This document shows positions 25,283-34,424 of a stretch of 38,286 bases of DNA, piece after piece. The stretch comes from Bacteroidota bacterium (GTDB taxonomy: Bacteria > Bacteroidota > Bacteroidia > Cytophagales > Cyclobacteriaceae). The stretch's first letter is position 1; each line of letters begins with the position of its first letter. The notes under the pieces were generated by a model, which saw nothing but the letters and a program-made list of their open reading frames with translations, ran no database searches and was not told the DNA's origin. Position numbers and translations under genes: made by a program. The DNA lies in assembly GCA_023417065.1 (NCBI GenBank), contig JAEZGH010000135.1:1-38286 (forward strand), given 5' to 3'.

Positions 25283-26935
25283 ATGCAAAAGATCGCTGCA
25301 TTACTCCTGCTCCTATTGCTTCTGAATACCGCCCACGCCCAGCGCGGTGGCAGACCGTTTACGCGTCAGGATACCCTTCGCGGATCAATCACCCCGGAGC
25401 GCAAATGGTGGGACATCCTGCATTACCATCTCGACGTCGCCGTTGACCCGGACAACAAATCGTTGAAGGGTGCGACCACCATTCGTTACAAAGTCGTTGA
25501 TTCGCATAACGTCATGCAGATCGATCTGCAGCCGCCGTTGAAGATTGAAAGAGTACTTCAGGATGGAAAAACGCTGGAGTTTCGTTCGGAAGGTGCTGCA
25601 CATTTTGTCAGCATCACCAAACCCCAGACGAAGGGCGAGATAAATGAAATCAAAATCGAATATGGCGGCAAGCCACACGAGGCGCGCAATGCTCCTTGGG
25701 ATGGCGGCGTAACCTGGGCGAAGGATTCCCTGGGCAATCACTTCATCGCTACATCCAATCAGGGAATAGGCTCCAGCATCTGGTGGCCCTGTAAGGATCA
25801 CCAGTACGACGAGCCCGACAACGGCGCCGTTATACGCATCAATGTTCCCGGAAACCTCGTCGCCGTCGCCAATGGCAGATTGAAAAGCCAGAAGCGGGAA
25901 AAGAACAAGACACGAACCTTTACGTGGGAAGTTGTCAATCCGATCAACAACTACACCATCAACATGAATATTGGCGACTATGTCACGTTCTCCGAAAAGT
26001 ACAATGGTGAAAAGGGTGTGCTGGATATGGACTACTGGGTACTCCGTTATAACCTTTCGAAAGCGAAGGTGCACTTTGCCGACGCGAAGCGCACAATGCA
26101 GGCGCTGGAACACTGGTTCGGCCCCTACCCTTTTTATGAAGACAGCTACAAACTGGTGGAAGTGCCCTATCTGGGCATGGAACACCAGAGCTCAGTAACC
26201 TATGGCAACGGGTACCTTAAGGGTTACAAGGGCAATGATCTCAGTTCGACCGGCGAAGGTCTGAAGTGGGATTTCATCATCGTGCACGAATCGGGCCACG
26301 AATGGTTTGGAAACAATATTACCACGGAAGACATCGCCGATATGTGGGTACACGAAGGCTTCACCAGTTACTCGGAAAGTTTGTTCACCGAATATCATTA
26401 TGGCAAGGAGGCCGGTGCATCCTATACCCGGGGGTTAAGGGCCAATATCCTCAACGACAAAAAAATCATCGGCACATACGGTGTTCAATCCCGCGGCTCA
26501 GGCGACATGTACTACAAGGGGCACAACATGCTGCACACCCTCAGACAAATCGTGGGCGATAACGACAAATGGCGCAGCATCCTGCGTGGTCTGAACAAAG
26601 ACTTCTACCATCAGATTGTTACAACTGCCGACATTGAAAAATACTTCGCCGACAAAACCGGACTTACGCTTGAGCCTTTCTTCGATCAGTATCTGCGCGA
26701 CGCACGGATCCCCGTTCTGGAGTACTGGGTTCGGGAGGGAAAGCTCCTCTATCGCTGGGCCAACTGTATTTCGGGTTTCACCATGCCACTGGACATCTAC
26801 GTCGACGGAAAGAAAATCAGGATTCAGCCTGGTACTGACTTCAAGGAGATGACAGTAGACGCGAATGTGAATGACATTGTCATCGACCGCGATTACTACG
26901 TGTATTCATTCAATCTTTACGGAAGTAGACACTAA
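25283..26935 (+). CDS. Secreted M1-family zinc metallopeptidase
   Basis: A 550-residue aminopeptidase-like enzyme with a signal peptide (1-19, LLLLLLLNTAHAQ). The zinc site is HESGH at 335-339 with the third ligand E358, exactly 18 residues after the second His (HEXXH-X18-E, in WVHEGF). The usual GAMEN exopeptidase loop is replaced by YLGMEHQSS, as in a subset of bacterial members. The C-terminal ARM-repeat domain of large M1 peptidases is missing; a short beta domain ends the protein. Located outside the cytoplasm, it should trim peptides. Its stop codon is two bases from that of the convergent S9A gene. Confidence 0.93.
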   Translation: MQKIAALLLLLLLLNTAHAQRGGRPFTRQDTLRGSITPERKWWDILHYHLDVAVDPDNKSLKGATTIRYKVVDSHNVMQIDLQPPLKIERVLQDGKTLEFRSEGAAHFVSITKPQTKGEINEIKIEYGGKPHEARNAPWDGGVTWAKDSLGNHFIATSNQGIGSSIWWPCKDHQYDEPDNGAVIRINVPGNLVAVANGRLKSQKREKNKTRTFTWEVVNPINNYTINMNIGDYVTFSEKYNGEKGVLDMDYWVLRYNLSKAKVHFADAKRTMQALEHWFGPYPFYEDSYKLVEVPYLGMEHQSSVTYGNGYLKGYKGNDLSSTGEGLKWDFIIVHESGHEWFGNNITTEDIADMWVHEGFTSYSESLFTEYHYGKEAGASYTRGLRANILNDKKIIGTYGVQSRGSGDMYYKGHNMLHTLRQIVGDNDKWRSILRGLNKDFYHQIVTTADIEKYFADKTGLTLEPFFDQYLRDARIPVLEYWVREGKLLYRWANCISGFTMPLDIYVDGKKIRIQPGTDFKEMTVDANVNDIVIDRDYYVYSFNLYGSRH

Positions 26936-26937
26936 AA

Positions 26938-29145
26938 TTATTGTTTAGTCGCAGAGATGCGTTGAAAGTGAGGATGGCCCGTTTGCCAGAGCGAAAACTT
27001 AAGCAAGTCGATCATTTCTTCCGTCCCTCCGAGGTGTCCACCCTGCGGATGAACCATCAGTAGAATGGCGCGGTTGCCTTTTTGCGCCTGCCGCAACCTT
27101 CCTGTATAACGCACTGCGGGAGCGGTTGCGAGCGTATAATCAGTGGCACCATGAACGACGAGCATTGCGGGAAGTTTCGCATGGGCAGGTACGTTATAAA
27201 TTGAACTCACGCTCAGATTGGAAAGCCAGCCTTCTTTGGTGGTACGAGGGCCGACTGACTTTTGTTCTCTGCCAAAAGCTGCGTCTGTATGTGTTGCGAT
27301 ATCCGGCAGCCCACTCAGAAACAACCCTGCAGCAAATAGATCCGGCCGCTGATTGACGGCCATTCCAACGAGAAACCCGCCTGCACTTCCTCCCATCACA
27401 ACTTGTTTCTGCGCAGAGGTATAGCCCTGGTTTACAAAATACTCCGCAACGTCAACAAAATCGTGGATGGAATTCATCTTGTTTGGGAACTGCCCCTCAT
27501 TTGTCCATGTCTCGCCAAGTTCACCTCCCCCCCTGACGTGCGCGTAGGCCCACACGCCACCGCGCTTAAACCAGGGAAAGTAATGCGGATCAAGACACAG
27601 ATCGCGTGAGGCGCCGCCGTTCCCATACCCTTCGAGTATGAGTGGGTTATTACCATAGAGATTTACATTCCTGGGATAAATAAGCGACACGGGAATATTT
27701 CTTCCATCCCTCGACGGTACGTGAATTACCCGGGTGGCCAGCCAGTCGGAAGCGTCATGAACGTTGTTTGCAAAGGGCAACGCAACAATCCGGCGGTTAT
27801 CAAAGTCATATCGAAAATACTGCGAAGACGAAGTGCCCGACATAAAGGCGAACACCAGGTCGTTGGTACCCCTTCGTTTCATTCCCGCGATCGTACCTTC
27901 CTTCGGGATTGGAACATGCGTAATCGCCCCCGTCAGTCGGTCAATCATCAGGATCTTCATTGCACCAACGCGTCGCATCAGGACGTATACCACATCACGT
28001 GCAGCAACGACAGCTGCATTGAACATCATGTCAGTGCCTGCGATCACATCCTGCTGCTCGCGAAGGAACGGCGCTGGCGATGACCATTCTTCGAGGTCGA
28101 TCCTTACAACCTGATAACGCGGCGCACCTGTTGTAACGGCATAAAGTGTCTTGCCGTCAGCGTCGAATGCGTCACCCAGATTCACGTAGCCCTCCAGTCG
28201 TTTCCAGGGCGTCTCAGCACCGTTGATGCTGGAACCGTGAACCGCGAATGCATAATTATCATTGTCTCCGGCTCGAATTCGTGCAATTACATAGGGCGAA
28301 TTCTGAAACGTGTAGACATAAGGTGTCTCGTGCGGTTGAAGGCTAATGCCGGATTGCACGCCAAAACCAAAGATCGGTTTGTCATTGCGAGCCTCGGTTC
28401 CCACTTTATGCATTCGAATAGTGCCGCGATAGTACCTCTCGTGTGAAACGGGAGTCGGTGGTGCCTGCGTGTAGAAGAGGGCGTCGTCGTCCTGGGACCA
28501 CGCCATGGACACGCCGCGCGAATCGTTGAACATCACGGGAGCAATACTATCCGCGAGGAATTCTTTCGTATTCAGATTGAAAATTCTGATATGCGGATTG
28601 GCCTCACCGGATTCGGTAAGCATGAATGCCACGAGTGGTTTATTGTAAGCAAAGACACGACTTCTTATCGCATAACGTTTGCCCTTGATTTCAATACGCT
28701 GAAGGACTTTCGTGATCTCCGGTGATGTTTCGTCACCGTAACAAAGCCAGGTGCCTTCTTCCGGAATGTATTTGTTGAAGTAGTAGCCGTCACGGACAGG
28801 GCTCACGTTCCATATTTCGTCATCGATGACTGCGAGTCCTTCGTAGAGTTCATCCGCCAGTTGATCAGCAGTATCCAGCTCATTCAGAATTGAACGTGTA
28901 AACTGAGTTTGCTCTTGCGCAGCCCTGCTGACCTCCGCGCTGCTTGCGGTGCGTTCCATCCAGAAAAAATCGTCGTGGAGACGAACACCGTAAATAACCG
29001 TATCGAACGCCTCGGTTCGGATCGCCGGATATGAAAGCTGTGCTGATATCTCGGCGCTACCGATGAAGCACAAGATGGGCAGCAGAAGCGCGCGAGGGCT
29101 CCTGAATACAAAAGGAGGTGTCGGAGATGATGAAGTTGTGTTCAT
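26938..29145 (-). CDS. Prolyl oligopeptidase-family serine peptidase (S9A)
   Basis: A 735-residue enzyme with an N-terminal seven-bladed beta-propeller (about 50-440) and a C-terminal alpha/beta hydrolase. The catalytic Ser lies in VVMGGSAGGFLVG, the Asp in VVHGATDYTLA and the His in HPQGGHLGG; YGNGGASRD forms the oxyanion region. ATG 29145 is preferred because it places a hydrophobic signal segment (ALLLPILCFIGSAEISAQ) in the N-terminal region; an upstream ATG at 29202 would add 19 residues. Oligopeptidase B-type proteins are the closest relatives. It follows the S15 hydrolase on the same strand, so both may be co-transcribed. Confidence 0.9.
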   Translation of the reverse strand: MNTTSSSPTPPFVFRSPRALLLPILCFIGSAEISAQLSYPAIRTEAFDTVIYGVRLHDDFFWMERTASSAEVSRAAQEQTQFTRSILNELDTADQLADELYEGLAVIDDEIWNVSPVRDGYYFNKYIPEEGTWLCYGDETSPEITKVLQRIEIKGKRYAIRSRVFAYNKPLVAFMLTESGEANPHIRIFNLNTKEFLADSIAPVMFNDSRGVSMAWSQDDDALFYTQAPPTPVSHERYYRGTIRMHKVGTEARNDKPIFGFGVQSGISLQPHETPYVYTFQNSPYVIARIRAGDNDNYAFAVHGSSINGAETPWKRLEGYVNLGDAFDADGKTLYAVTTGAPRYQVVRIDLEEWSSPAPFLREQQDVIAGTDMMFNAAVVAARDVVYVLMRRVGAMKILMIDRLTGAITHVPIPKEGTIAGMKRRGTNDLVFAFMSGTSSSQYFRYDFDNRRIVALPFANNVHDASDWLATRVIHVPSRDGRNIPVSLIYPRNVNLYGNNPLILEGYGNGGASRDLCLDPHYFPWFKRGGVWAYAHVRGGGELGETWTNEGQFPNKMNSIHDFVDVAEYFVNQGYTSAQKQVVMGGSAGGFLVGMAVNQRPDLFAAGLFLSGLPDIATHTDAAFGREQKSVGPRTTKEGWLSNLSVSSIYNVPAHAKLPAMLVVHGATDYTLATAPAVRYTGRLRQAQKGNRAILLMVHPQGGHLGGTEEMIDLLKFSLWQTGHPHFQRISATKQ

Positions 29146-29193
29146 ATTATCAGGTACTCCGAAAGTAAGCTGCCTGAATTTCAGAACCTCTAC

Positions 29194-29211
29194 CCTGATC
29201 ATGTGATCAGG
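29194..29211. promoter_or_regulatory. Perfect 8-base-arm palindrome between two peptidase genes
   Basis: CCTGATCA, TG, TGATCAGG gives a perfect inverted repeat with a 2-base centre. It lies between the stop of the S15 hydrolase gene (29215) and the preferred start of the S9A gene (29145). A regulator-binding site or a small hairpin is possible; no T-run follows, so it is not a terminator. Confidence 0.4.
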
Positions 29212-29214
29212 AAT

Positions 29215-31119
29215 TTACTTCTTCAGGTCGACTTTTGTTTTCATACTTTGCGCACCTCCGACCTCAATGACCGAGTTCCCGTATACGGTGATCGTCGACT
29301 TAATGAAGTCCTCTTCATTTGCCTTATAGATGTTATCGACCCATTTCTGCGGATTGCGGTCGATATAAGGGAACCACGTGCTGTGAATCTGGATCATCAT
29401 CCGATGCCCCTTCTTGAACGTGTGCAGTATGTCCTGCAAGGCGAAGTCCACCGAACTTACTTCACCAGGCTTAAAAGGTTCCGGCTTCTCAAAGCCATTG
29501 CGGAATCTTCCGCGAAACACTTCTGCGCGCACGAGCTGCTGATATCCGCCCATTTGAATATTGGCGGGATTGTGTTCGTAGTTGGGATGGTCATTCGGGT
29601 ACACATCAATCACCTTCACGATAAAATCAGCATCGTCGCCAGTCATAGAAACCTTCAGCCTGGCCATTATTTCGCCGGCCACCGTGATGTCTTCCGTCAG
29701 AACGTCCGTCTGAAAGGTAAGTACATCCGGACGCGTTGAAGCGTGTCGTTGATCATCCGACATATACTTCCGCGGTGTGAAGGTCAGCCCTTCTGTCTCC
29801 GAGCGGTACGGCACAGGTTTGGCAGGATCACTTACGTATTCAAATGCAGCTTTTTCATCAATAGGCTGATTGATTGACAAGGTCCCGTTTGCACCGAAAT
29901 AAAGTCGTATAGGCGCGACGTTATTAGGCGGCCATGCAGTAAACTCCCGCCATTCCTTTTTGCCGGTGTCAAACATCAGCGCCTCAGCCAGCTTCAGGTT
30001 TCCTTCACCCTTAAGGTGATAAGCGAAGAACTTGCGTTCCACTTCTCTTTGAAACCAGGTAGAAATGCTATCGCCGAAGTAAATATGGTTGTGGATGCTC
30101 TGCCCGGTTTCCCTGGACCAGTCACCGTGCGCCCAGGGCCCCATGACAATACTGTTTGCGGCAGCGGGACTTGTACTCTCGATGGTCTTGTAAATGTTCA
30201 GCGGACCGTACAAGTCTTCGGCATCAAACCAGCCTCCTACCGTAAGTACCGCGTGCTTCACGTCCTTCAGGTGAGGAAGGATGCTTCGCTGCTGCCAGAA
30301 CTCATCGTAGTTCGGATGGTCGACGATCTGTTGCCAGAAGAAGTTATCGTGATGAAACTTCTCGGTGATATTTTTCAGCGGTCCCTGCTTCAAATGAAAG
30401 TCATAACCATCGGGAATTTGCTGACCATAGAAACGCATCAATTCCGGCATGAACCAGTTATCACGGGTGTTTTCTTTCTTCTGGTATCCGAAGACGGCGA
30501 ATGCAGCTGTATAACTTTGGAGGAATGCGCCGTTGTGATGAAAGTCGTCGAAGAAGAAGTCGGCAATGGGTGCCTGAGGCGAGGATGCTTTCAGCGCGGG
30601 GTGCGCATCGGGTATTGCCGCAGCAGTGTAAAAGCCGGGATAAGAAATCCCGTACATACCGACGCGGCCGTTGTTCCCCTTCACATTTTTGATCAGCCAG
30701 TCAATGGTATCCCACGTATCAGAGCTTTCGTCAATTGCTGTCTTATTTTTTCTGTCGTTGCCCGGAATGTTGGGCGTCATGTTGTTGAAAACGCCTTCAC
30801 TCATATAACGTCCTCTCACATCCTGATACACCAGAATGTATTTGTCACGCAGCAAAAATTTACTGGGATGATTGCGCGTATTGAAGCCCGCATAGTTTGA
30901 TGCGTTGTAGCAAGTCCTGTTCATTAGGATGGGATACGTCGTCGATTTGTCCTTGGGGACATAAACCAGCGTAAACAATTTCACGCCGTCGCGCATTGGT
31001 ATCTGGTATTCAGTCAGATCATAATTCTGACGCATGAAGATGGAATCCTGGTTGAGGTTCTGGCCCAAAGCCGGAACTGCGAGAACACAAAGAAAGAGCA
31101 GGGTGTGGATGGGTTTCAT
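29215..31119 (-). CDS. CocE/NonD-type hydrolase, X-Pro dipeptidyl-peptidase (S15) family
   Basis: A 634-residue alpha/beta hydrolase with signal peptide MKPIHTLLFLCVLAVPALGQ. The nucleophile is S159 in YGISYPGFYTA, the Asp is in VGGWFDAED and the His in the C-terminal QIHSTWFPYIDRNPQ. QDVRGRYMSEG and the C-terminal jelly-roll domain are typical of the family. Members cleave Xaa-Pro dipeptides, acylated amino acids or esters; substrate cannot be settled here. It is probably the first gene of a two-gene unit with the S9A peptidase. The 217-base region upstream, shared with the divergent ABC permease, holds no gene. Confidence 0.9.
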   Translation of the reverse strand: MKPIHTLLFLCVLAVPALGQNLNQDSIFMRQNYDLTEYQIPMRDGVKLFTLVYVPKDKSTTYPILMNRTCYNASNYAGFNTRNHPSKFLLRDKYILVYQDVRGRYMSEGVFNNMTPNIPGNDRKNKTAIDESSDTWDTIDWLIKNVKGNNGRVGMYGISYPGFYTAAAIPDAHPALKASSPQAPIADFFFDDFHHNGAFLQSYTAAFAVFGYQKKENTRDNWFMPELMRFYGQQIPDGYDFHLKQGPLKNITEKFHHDNFFWQQIVDHPNYDEFWQQRSILPHLKDVKHAVLTVGGWFDAEDLYGPLNIYKTIESTSPAAANSIVMGPWAHGDWSRETGQSIHNHIYFGDSISTWFQREVERKFFAYHLKGEGNLKLAEALMFDTGKKEWREFTAWPPNNVAPIRLYFGANGTLSINQPIDEKAAFEYVSDPAKPVPYRSETEGLTFTPRKYMSDDQRHASTRPDVLTFQTDVLTEDITVAGEIMARLKVSMTGDDADFIVKVIDVYPNDHPNYEHNPANIQMGGYQQLVRAEVFRGRFRNGFEKPEPFKPGEVSSVDFALQDILHTFKKGHRMMIQIHSTWFPYIDRNPQKWVDNIYKANEEDFIKSTITVYGNSVIEVGGAQSMKTKVDLKK

Positions 31120-31336
31120 GACGAGTTATTCAGCGCTGAAAATAAATATGCGCCAAAATATAAATGATTCACGTCGATAATTCTATCTGAACATGCAAAG
31201 CTTACACCTACCAACGTTGTCCGATTACGGTCGATTTTGTCCGGATGCGAACTTCTTTGAAATAAAATATCGCGTCTCGGTCCTGTGATGGCCTCTTTGG
31301 ATTTTGGCAGATCAATTGCGCCTTGACATGATCTGT

Positions 31337-33685
31337 ATGCTAAAGAATTACTTTCTCGTCGCCCTCCGGAGCTTCCGTCGACAGGGTTTCTTTTCATTCA
31401 TCAACGTTGTGGGGCTGTCAGCCGGACTTGTCTGCGCCCTGTTCATTTTCCTCTGGGTCTCCGACGAGATGCGCAAAGATCAATTCCACAGCGATATCGG
31501 GAGGATATATCAAGTCGTCATCAACATCAACAATCCCGAAGGTATTATCACCTGGGACATCACCCCCGGACCGCTGGCGGAAGAAATCAAATCCACCATT
31601 CCGGAGGTGCAATACGCAGCCCGGCTTGCCGACGACGGGGCGCGACTGGTTCAGGCTGATGACAAAAGTTATCTGCCAAATGGCAAATACACCGATCCGG
31701 ATTTCTTCAGAATCTTCAGCTTCAGCATTCTTGAAGGCAACCGCGAGAATCCCCTGCCCAACCCATCGTCGATTGTCCTGACGCAGAGTCTCGCAAGGAA
31801 ACTTTTTGGAGACGATAGTGCGATCGGAAAGACCGTTACCGTGCGCGGGGACAACGATCTTACAGTAACCGCCATCATAGAAGACGTTCTCAACTCATCG
31901 AGCATCCAGTTTGAGTACCTGGCTCACTTCGACGTTCACAAGAAGTACCGGTCTCAGGAATGGGGCAACTCCGATTATCCGCTGTATCTGAAATTCCATT
32001 CGGTTCCCGATATTTCAAAAACAACGGACAAAATCAATCGGCAGGTCTACAAGACACTCAATATCACCGATGAGGAAAATGCGCGTTTCAGTTTCTTCCT
32101 GCAGCCCTTTGGGGATCGGTATCTGAACAGCTTCTTCGAAAACGGAAGACCGGCAGGTGGCCGGATCAAGTATGTGCGTACCTTCTCACTGGTCGCAGTC
32201 TTCGTTGTCATTGTGGCGTGTATAAACTTTATGAACCTCGCCACGGCGCGTGCAGGAGTAAGACACAAAGAGATCGGGGTCCGAAAGGTGGTAGGTGCCC
32301 AGCGTCGGCTTATCATATTCCAGTTTCTGGCGGAAGCGCTTCTCACCTCAGCGCTGGCGATGATCATCGCGATCGTCGTTGTCGAAGTCACGCTTCCGAT
32401 CTTCAACTACGTTGTTTCAAAAGAATTACAGATCCACTATACAGATCCCGTATTTCTGCTTTCCGTTATGGGTATTGCAGGCGTTACGGGCCTGATGGCC
32501 GGAATTTATCCGGCGGTTGTTCTATCCGGCATAAATCCAGCGCGCGTTCTTAAAGGCGACCGGCTTGCATCGCCACAGGGCATCAGCCTGCGCCGTGTGT
32601 TGGTCGTATTCCAATTCGTCATATCCGTTGTACTGATAGTCAGCTCACTGGTATTCAGCAAACAAATTCATTTCTTCCAGTCGAAGAACCTTGGCTTCAG
32701 CAAAGACAACGTATTGGTCATCCCGGGCATGGGATTGAAGAACACGCAACTTTTCAAGGATCAGTTGTTGAATATTCCCGGTGTCAGCCAGGTCTCCATG
32801 GCGAATGAAAACATCACAAACGTTCAGAATCAAAACAGTTCGTTCTCATGGGAAGGCATGCCGGAAGACAAACAATACTACGTCCGCACGATTGTCGTTG
32901 ACTACAACTTCATCGAGACGATGGGACTTAATATCGTCGAGGGGCGTGCGTTCGACGAAGCGCTGAACGATAGCGCCAACGTGATCATCAATCAGAAGAT
33001 GGCCGCCATAATGGGAATCGATCCGCTGGACGTGAGCACTGACCAATGGGGCACGGCGGGAAAGGTAGTCGGCGTGGTGGAAGACTTTCATCTTCGTTCG
33101 ATGAGTGAAGCGATGGATCCGGTGGTGCTTCTGTGCATGCCGAAATGGACGAGCAGGTTTTATGTACGCCTCGGCGAAGGAAACCCGCGCGAAGCAGTCG
33201 CGGCCATCGGCGACAAGTGGAAAGCGAGTGCACCGGAATACCCATTCCAGTACACCTTCCTCGATGAATCATTTTCAAATTTGTATCGCCAGGAAGAGGT
33301 GATCAGCATCCTGTCGTCCGGGTTTACCGGTATGGCTATCCTCATTTCTGCGCTGGGCCTTCTGGGACTGGCCACCTACTCCACCGAACGCAAGCGAAAA
33401 GAAATCAGCATCCGCAAAGTTCTCGGTGCCACGATTGGCGATTTGCTTTTACTGCTGAGCACCGAGTTTGTGCTTCTTACCCTCATTGCATTGCTCATCG
33501 GAAGTCCGCTTGGATACTTCCTGATGGATAATTTTCTGAACGGTTACGCGTATCGCGTTTCGCTCGACGGATACATATTCCTGTCGACAGGACTGGGGCT
33601 GCTGATCACCACGTTATTGATAGTTTCTTTTCAGTTGGTTCGGGCTGCGCTGTCAAATCCCGTAAGGAATCTTAGAAACGAATAA
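31337..33685 (+). CDS. FtsX/MacB-type ABC transporter permease
   Basis: A 782-residue permease with two MacB_PCD-FtsX halves: membrane anchor at about 10-35, a large periplasmic domain, three helices near 285-420, a second periplasmic domain, and three final helices from about 665. HKEIGVRKVVGAQRRLI and KRKEISIRKVLGATIGDLLLLL are the coupling motifs repeated in each half. ATG 31337 (MLKNYFLVALRSF) is chosen because it matches the usual N-terminus of these proteins; an upstream frame extends to 31304. No ATPase gene is adjacent, as is common for such permeases in Bacteroidota. Confidence 0.93.
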   Translation: MLKNYFLVALRSFRRQGFFSFINVVGLSAGLVCALFIFLWVSDEMRKDQFHSDIGRIYQVVININNPEGIITWDITPGPLAEEIKSTIPEVQYAARLADDGARLVQADDKSYLPNGKYTDPDFFRIFSFSILEGNRENPLPNPSSIVLTQSLARKLFGDDSAIGKTVTVRGDNDLTVTAIIEDVLNSSSIQFEYLAHFDVHKKYRSQEWGNSDYPLYLKFHSVPDISKTTDKINRQVYKTLNITDEENARFSFFLQPFGDRYLNSFFENGRPAGGRIKYVRTFSLVAVFVVIVACINFMNLATARAGVRHKEIGVRKVVGAQRRLIIFQFLAEALLTSALAMIIAIVVVEVTLPIFNYVVSKELQIHYTDPVFLLSVMGIAGVTGLMAGIYPAVVLSGINPARVLKGDRLASPQGISLRRVLVVFQFVISVVLIVSSLVFSKQIHFFQSKNLGFSKDNVLVIPGMGLKNTQLFKDQLLNIPGVSQVSMANENITNVQNQNSSFSWEGMPEDKQYYVRTIVVDYNFIETMGLNIVEGRAFDEALNDSANVIINQKMAAIMGIDPLDVSTDQWGTAGKVVGVVEDFHLRSMSEAMDPVVLLCMPKWTSRFYVRLGEGNPREAVAAIGDKWKASAPEYPFQYTFLDESFSNLYRQEEVISILSSGFTGMAILISALGLLGLATYSTERKRKEISIRKVLGATIGDLLLLLSTEFVLLTLIALLIGSPLGYFLMDNFLNGYAYRVSLDGYIFLSTGLGLLITTLLIVSFQLVRAALSNPVRNLRNE

Positions 33686-33697
33686 ACGCGCAGAAAA

Positions 33698-33728
33698 CAA
33701 AAAACCCCGTCTTGCGACGAGGCCTTTT
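33698..33728. terminator. Terminator between convergent genes
   Basis: CCCCGTC (33705-33711) pairs with GACGAGG (33716-33722) with one mismatch around a TTGC loop. On the minus strand it is followed by six T residues, fitting the end of the 33752-34198 gene; on the plus strand the CCTTTTCC tail is weaker. Confidence 0.65.
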
Positions 33729-33751
33729 CCAACCATAGACAAGTAAAATCT

Positions 33752-34198
33752 TTATCGTATACCGGCAAGCTTCTTCCAGTCCTGAAACCGGAGATCCATG
33801 CACGCCTTCATTTTCTCGTAATTTTCCCAGGAATCGGTAACATGGTAGATGGAGGGCAACGTCTTTACAAGTTCACGCTGGTAGTCCTGGTAGTACAACC
33901 CGCCGCCGTAATAGTAGTACGTGAATAAGTTACCGTGTTCACTGAACAATTCGAATCCGAGATAGCCGTCCCAGAGCTCACTTAGAATAGTACAGGAAAT
34001 CTCGCGCCGTTTAAAGCGGAATATCTGGTTTGACGCCTCCTCTTCGAAGTATTCCGAATACAGGTCTCGTTCGATGACCCAGCCGAGAAACATTCCGATG
34101 TGAACGTAGGCTTGTTCTATCGGCAGATTTTTGGGGAAGTTCCCTAAAAAGTGGGTCTTGGCGTTGTCGTATATACTTTTCTTCGCATCCAGCATCAT
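33752..34198 (-). CDS. Conserved-looking protein of unknown function, possibly DUF7832-like
   Basis: A 148-residue soluble protein without signal peptide or membrane segment. The stretch FPKNLPIEQAYVHIGMFLGWVIER, read in two parts, resembles the 'DLPxExAxxHIGMFLxW' pattern that I associate with a small family (DUF7832) of uncharacterised bacterial proteins; this recall is uncertain. The middle is aromatic-rich (YYYYGGGLYYQDYQ). Two adjacent ATG codons (34198, 34195) are possible starts. It stands alone, flanked by a terminator downstream and a divergent bat operon upstream. I do not assign a function. Confidence 0.7.
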   Translation of the reverse strand: MMLDAKKSIYDNAKTHFLGNFPKNLPIEQAYVHIGMFLGWVIERDLYSEYFEEEASNQIFRFKRREISCTILSELWDGYLGFELFSEHGNLFTYYYYGGGLYYQDYQRELVKTLPSIYHVTDSWENYEKMKACMDLRFQDWKKLAGIR

Positions 34199-34424
34199 CA
34201 AATCGGTTCGTTCGGATTTCTTGTATAGCCCGGAAGGGCCCTTGCACCCCCAAAGATGGGGGAGTTTTTTTAAACTTTTTTACGAAGACACTGATTTCCA
34301 GGAATTAAGCTTTCATTATCCCATATAATGTCAGTTGCAGAAACTCCGCAATAATTGTTAATTGCTTTTTTTAGGAAATGGGAGCTTTCAGAGAACTCCG
34401 CCATTATTAAAACAAACATCAAGC
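34199..34424. other. Divergent intergenic region upstream of the bat cluster
   Basis: It contains the promoters of two divergent genes but no matching consensus that I would defend. A CACCCCC / GGGG pairing followed by AGTTTTTTT at about 34247-34271 looks like a weak hairpin with a T-run on the plus strand, although no plus-strand gene ends before it. It could be an attenuator-like leader of the bat operon. Confidence 0.3.

Noticed and set aside
25385..26185. Long 266-codon frame opposite the M1 peptidase
   Set aside because: The plus-strand frame has a signal peptide and complete zinc site; the antisense frame has no recognisable domain.
30016..30900. 294-codon plus-strand frame opposite the S15 hydrolase
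   Set aside because: It is a shadow of the hydrolase, which has an intact catalytic triad and signal peptide.
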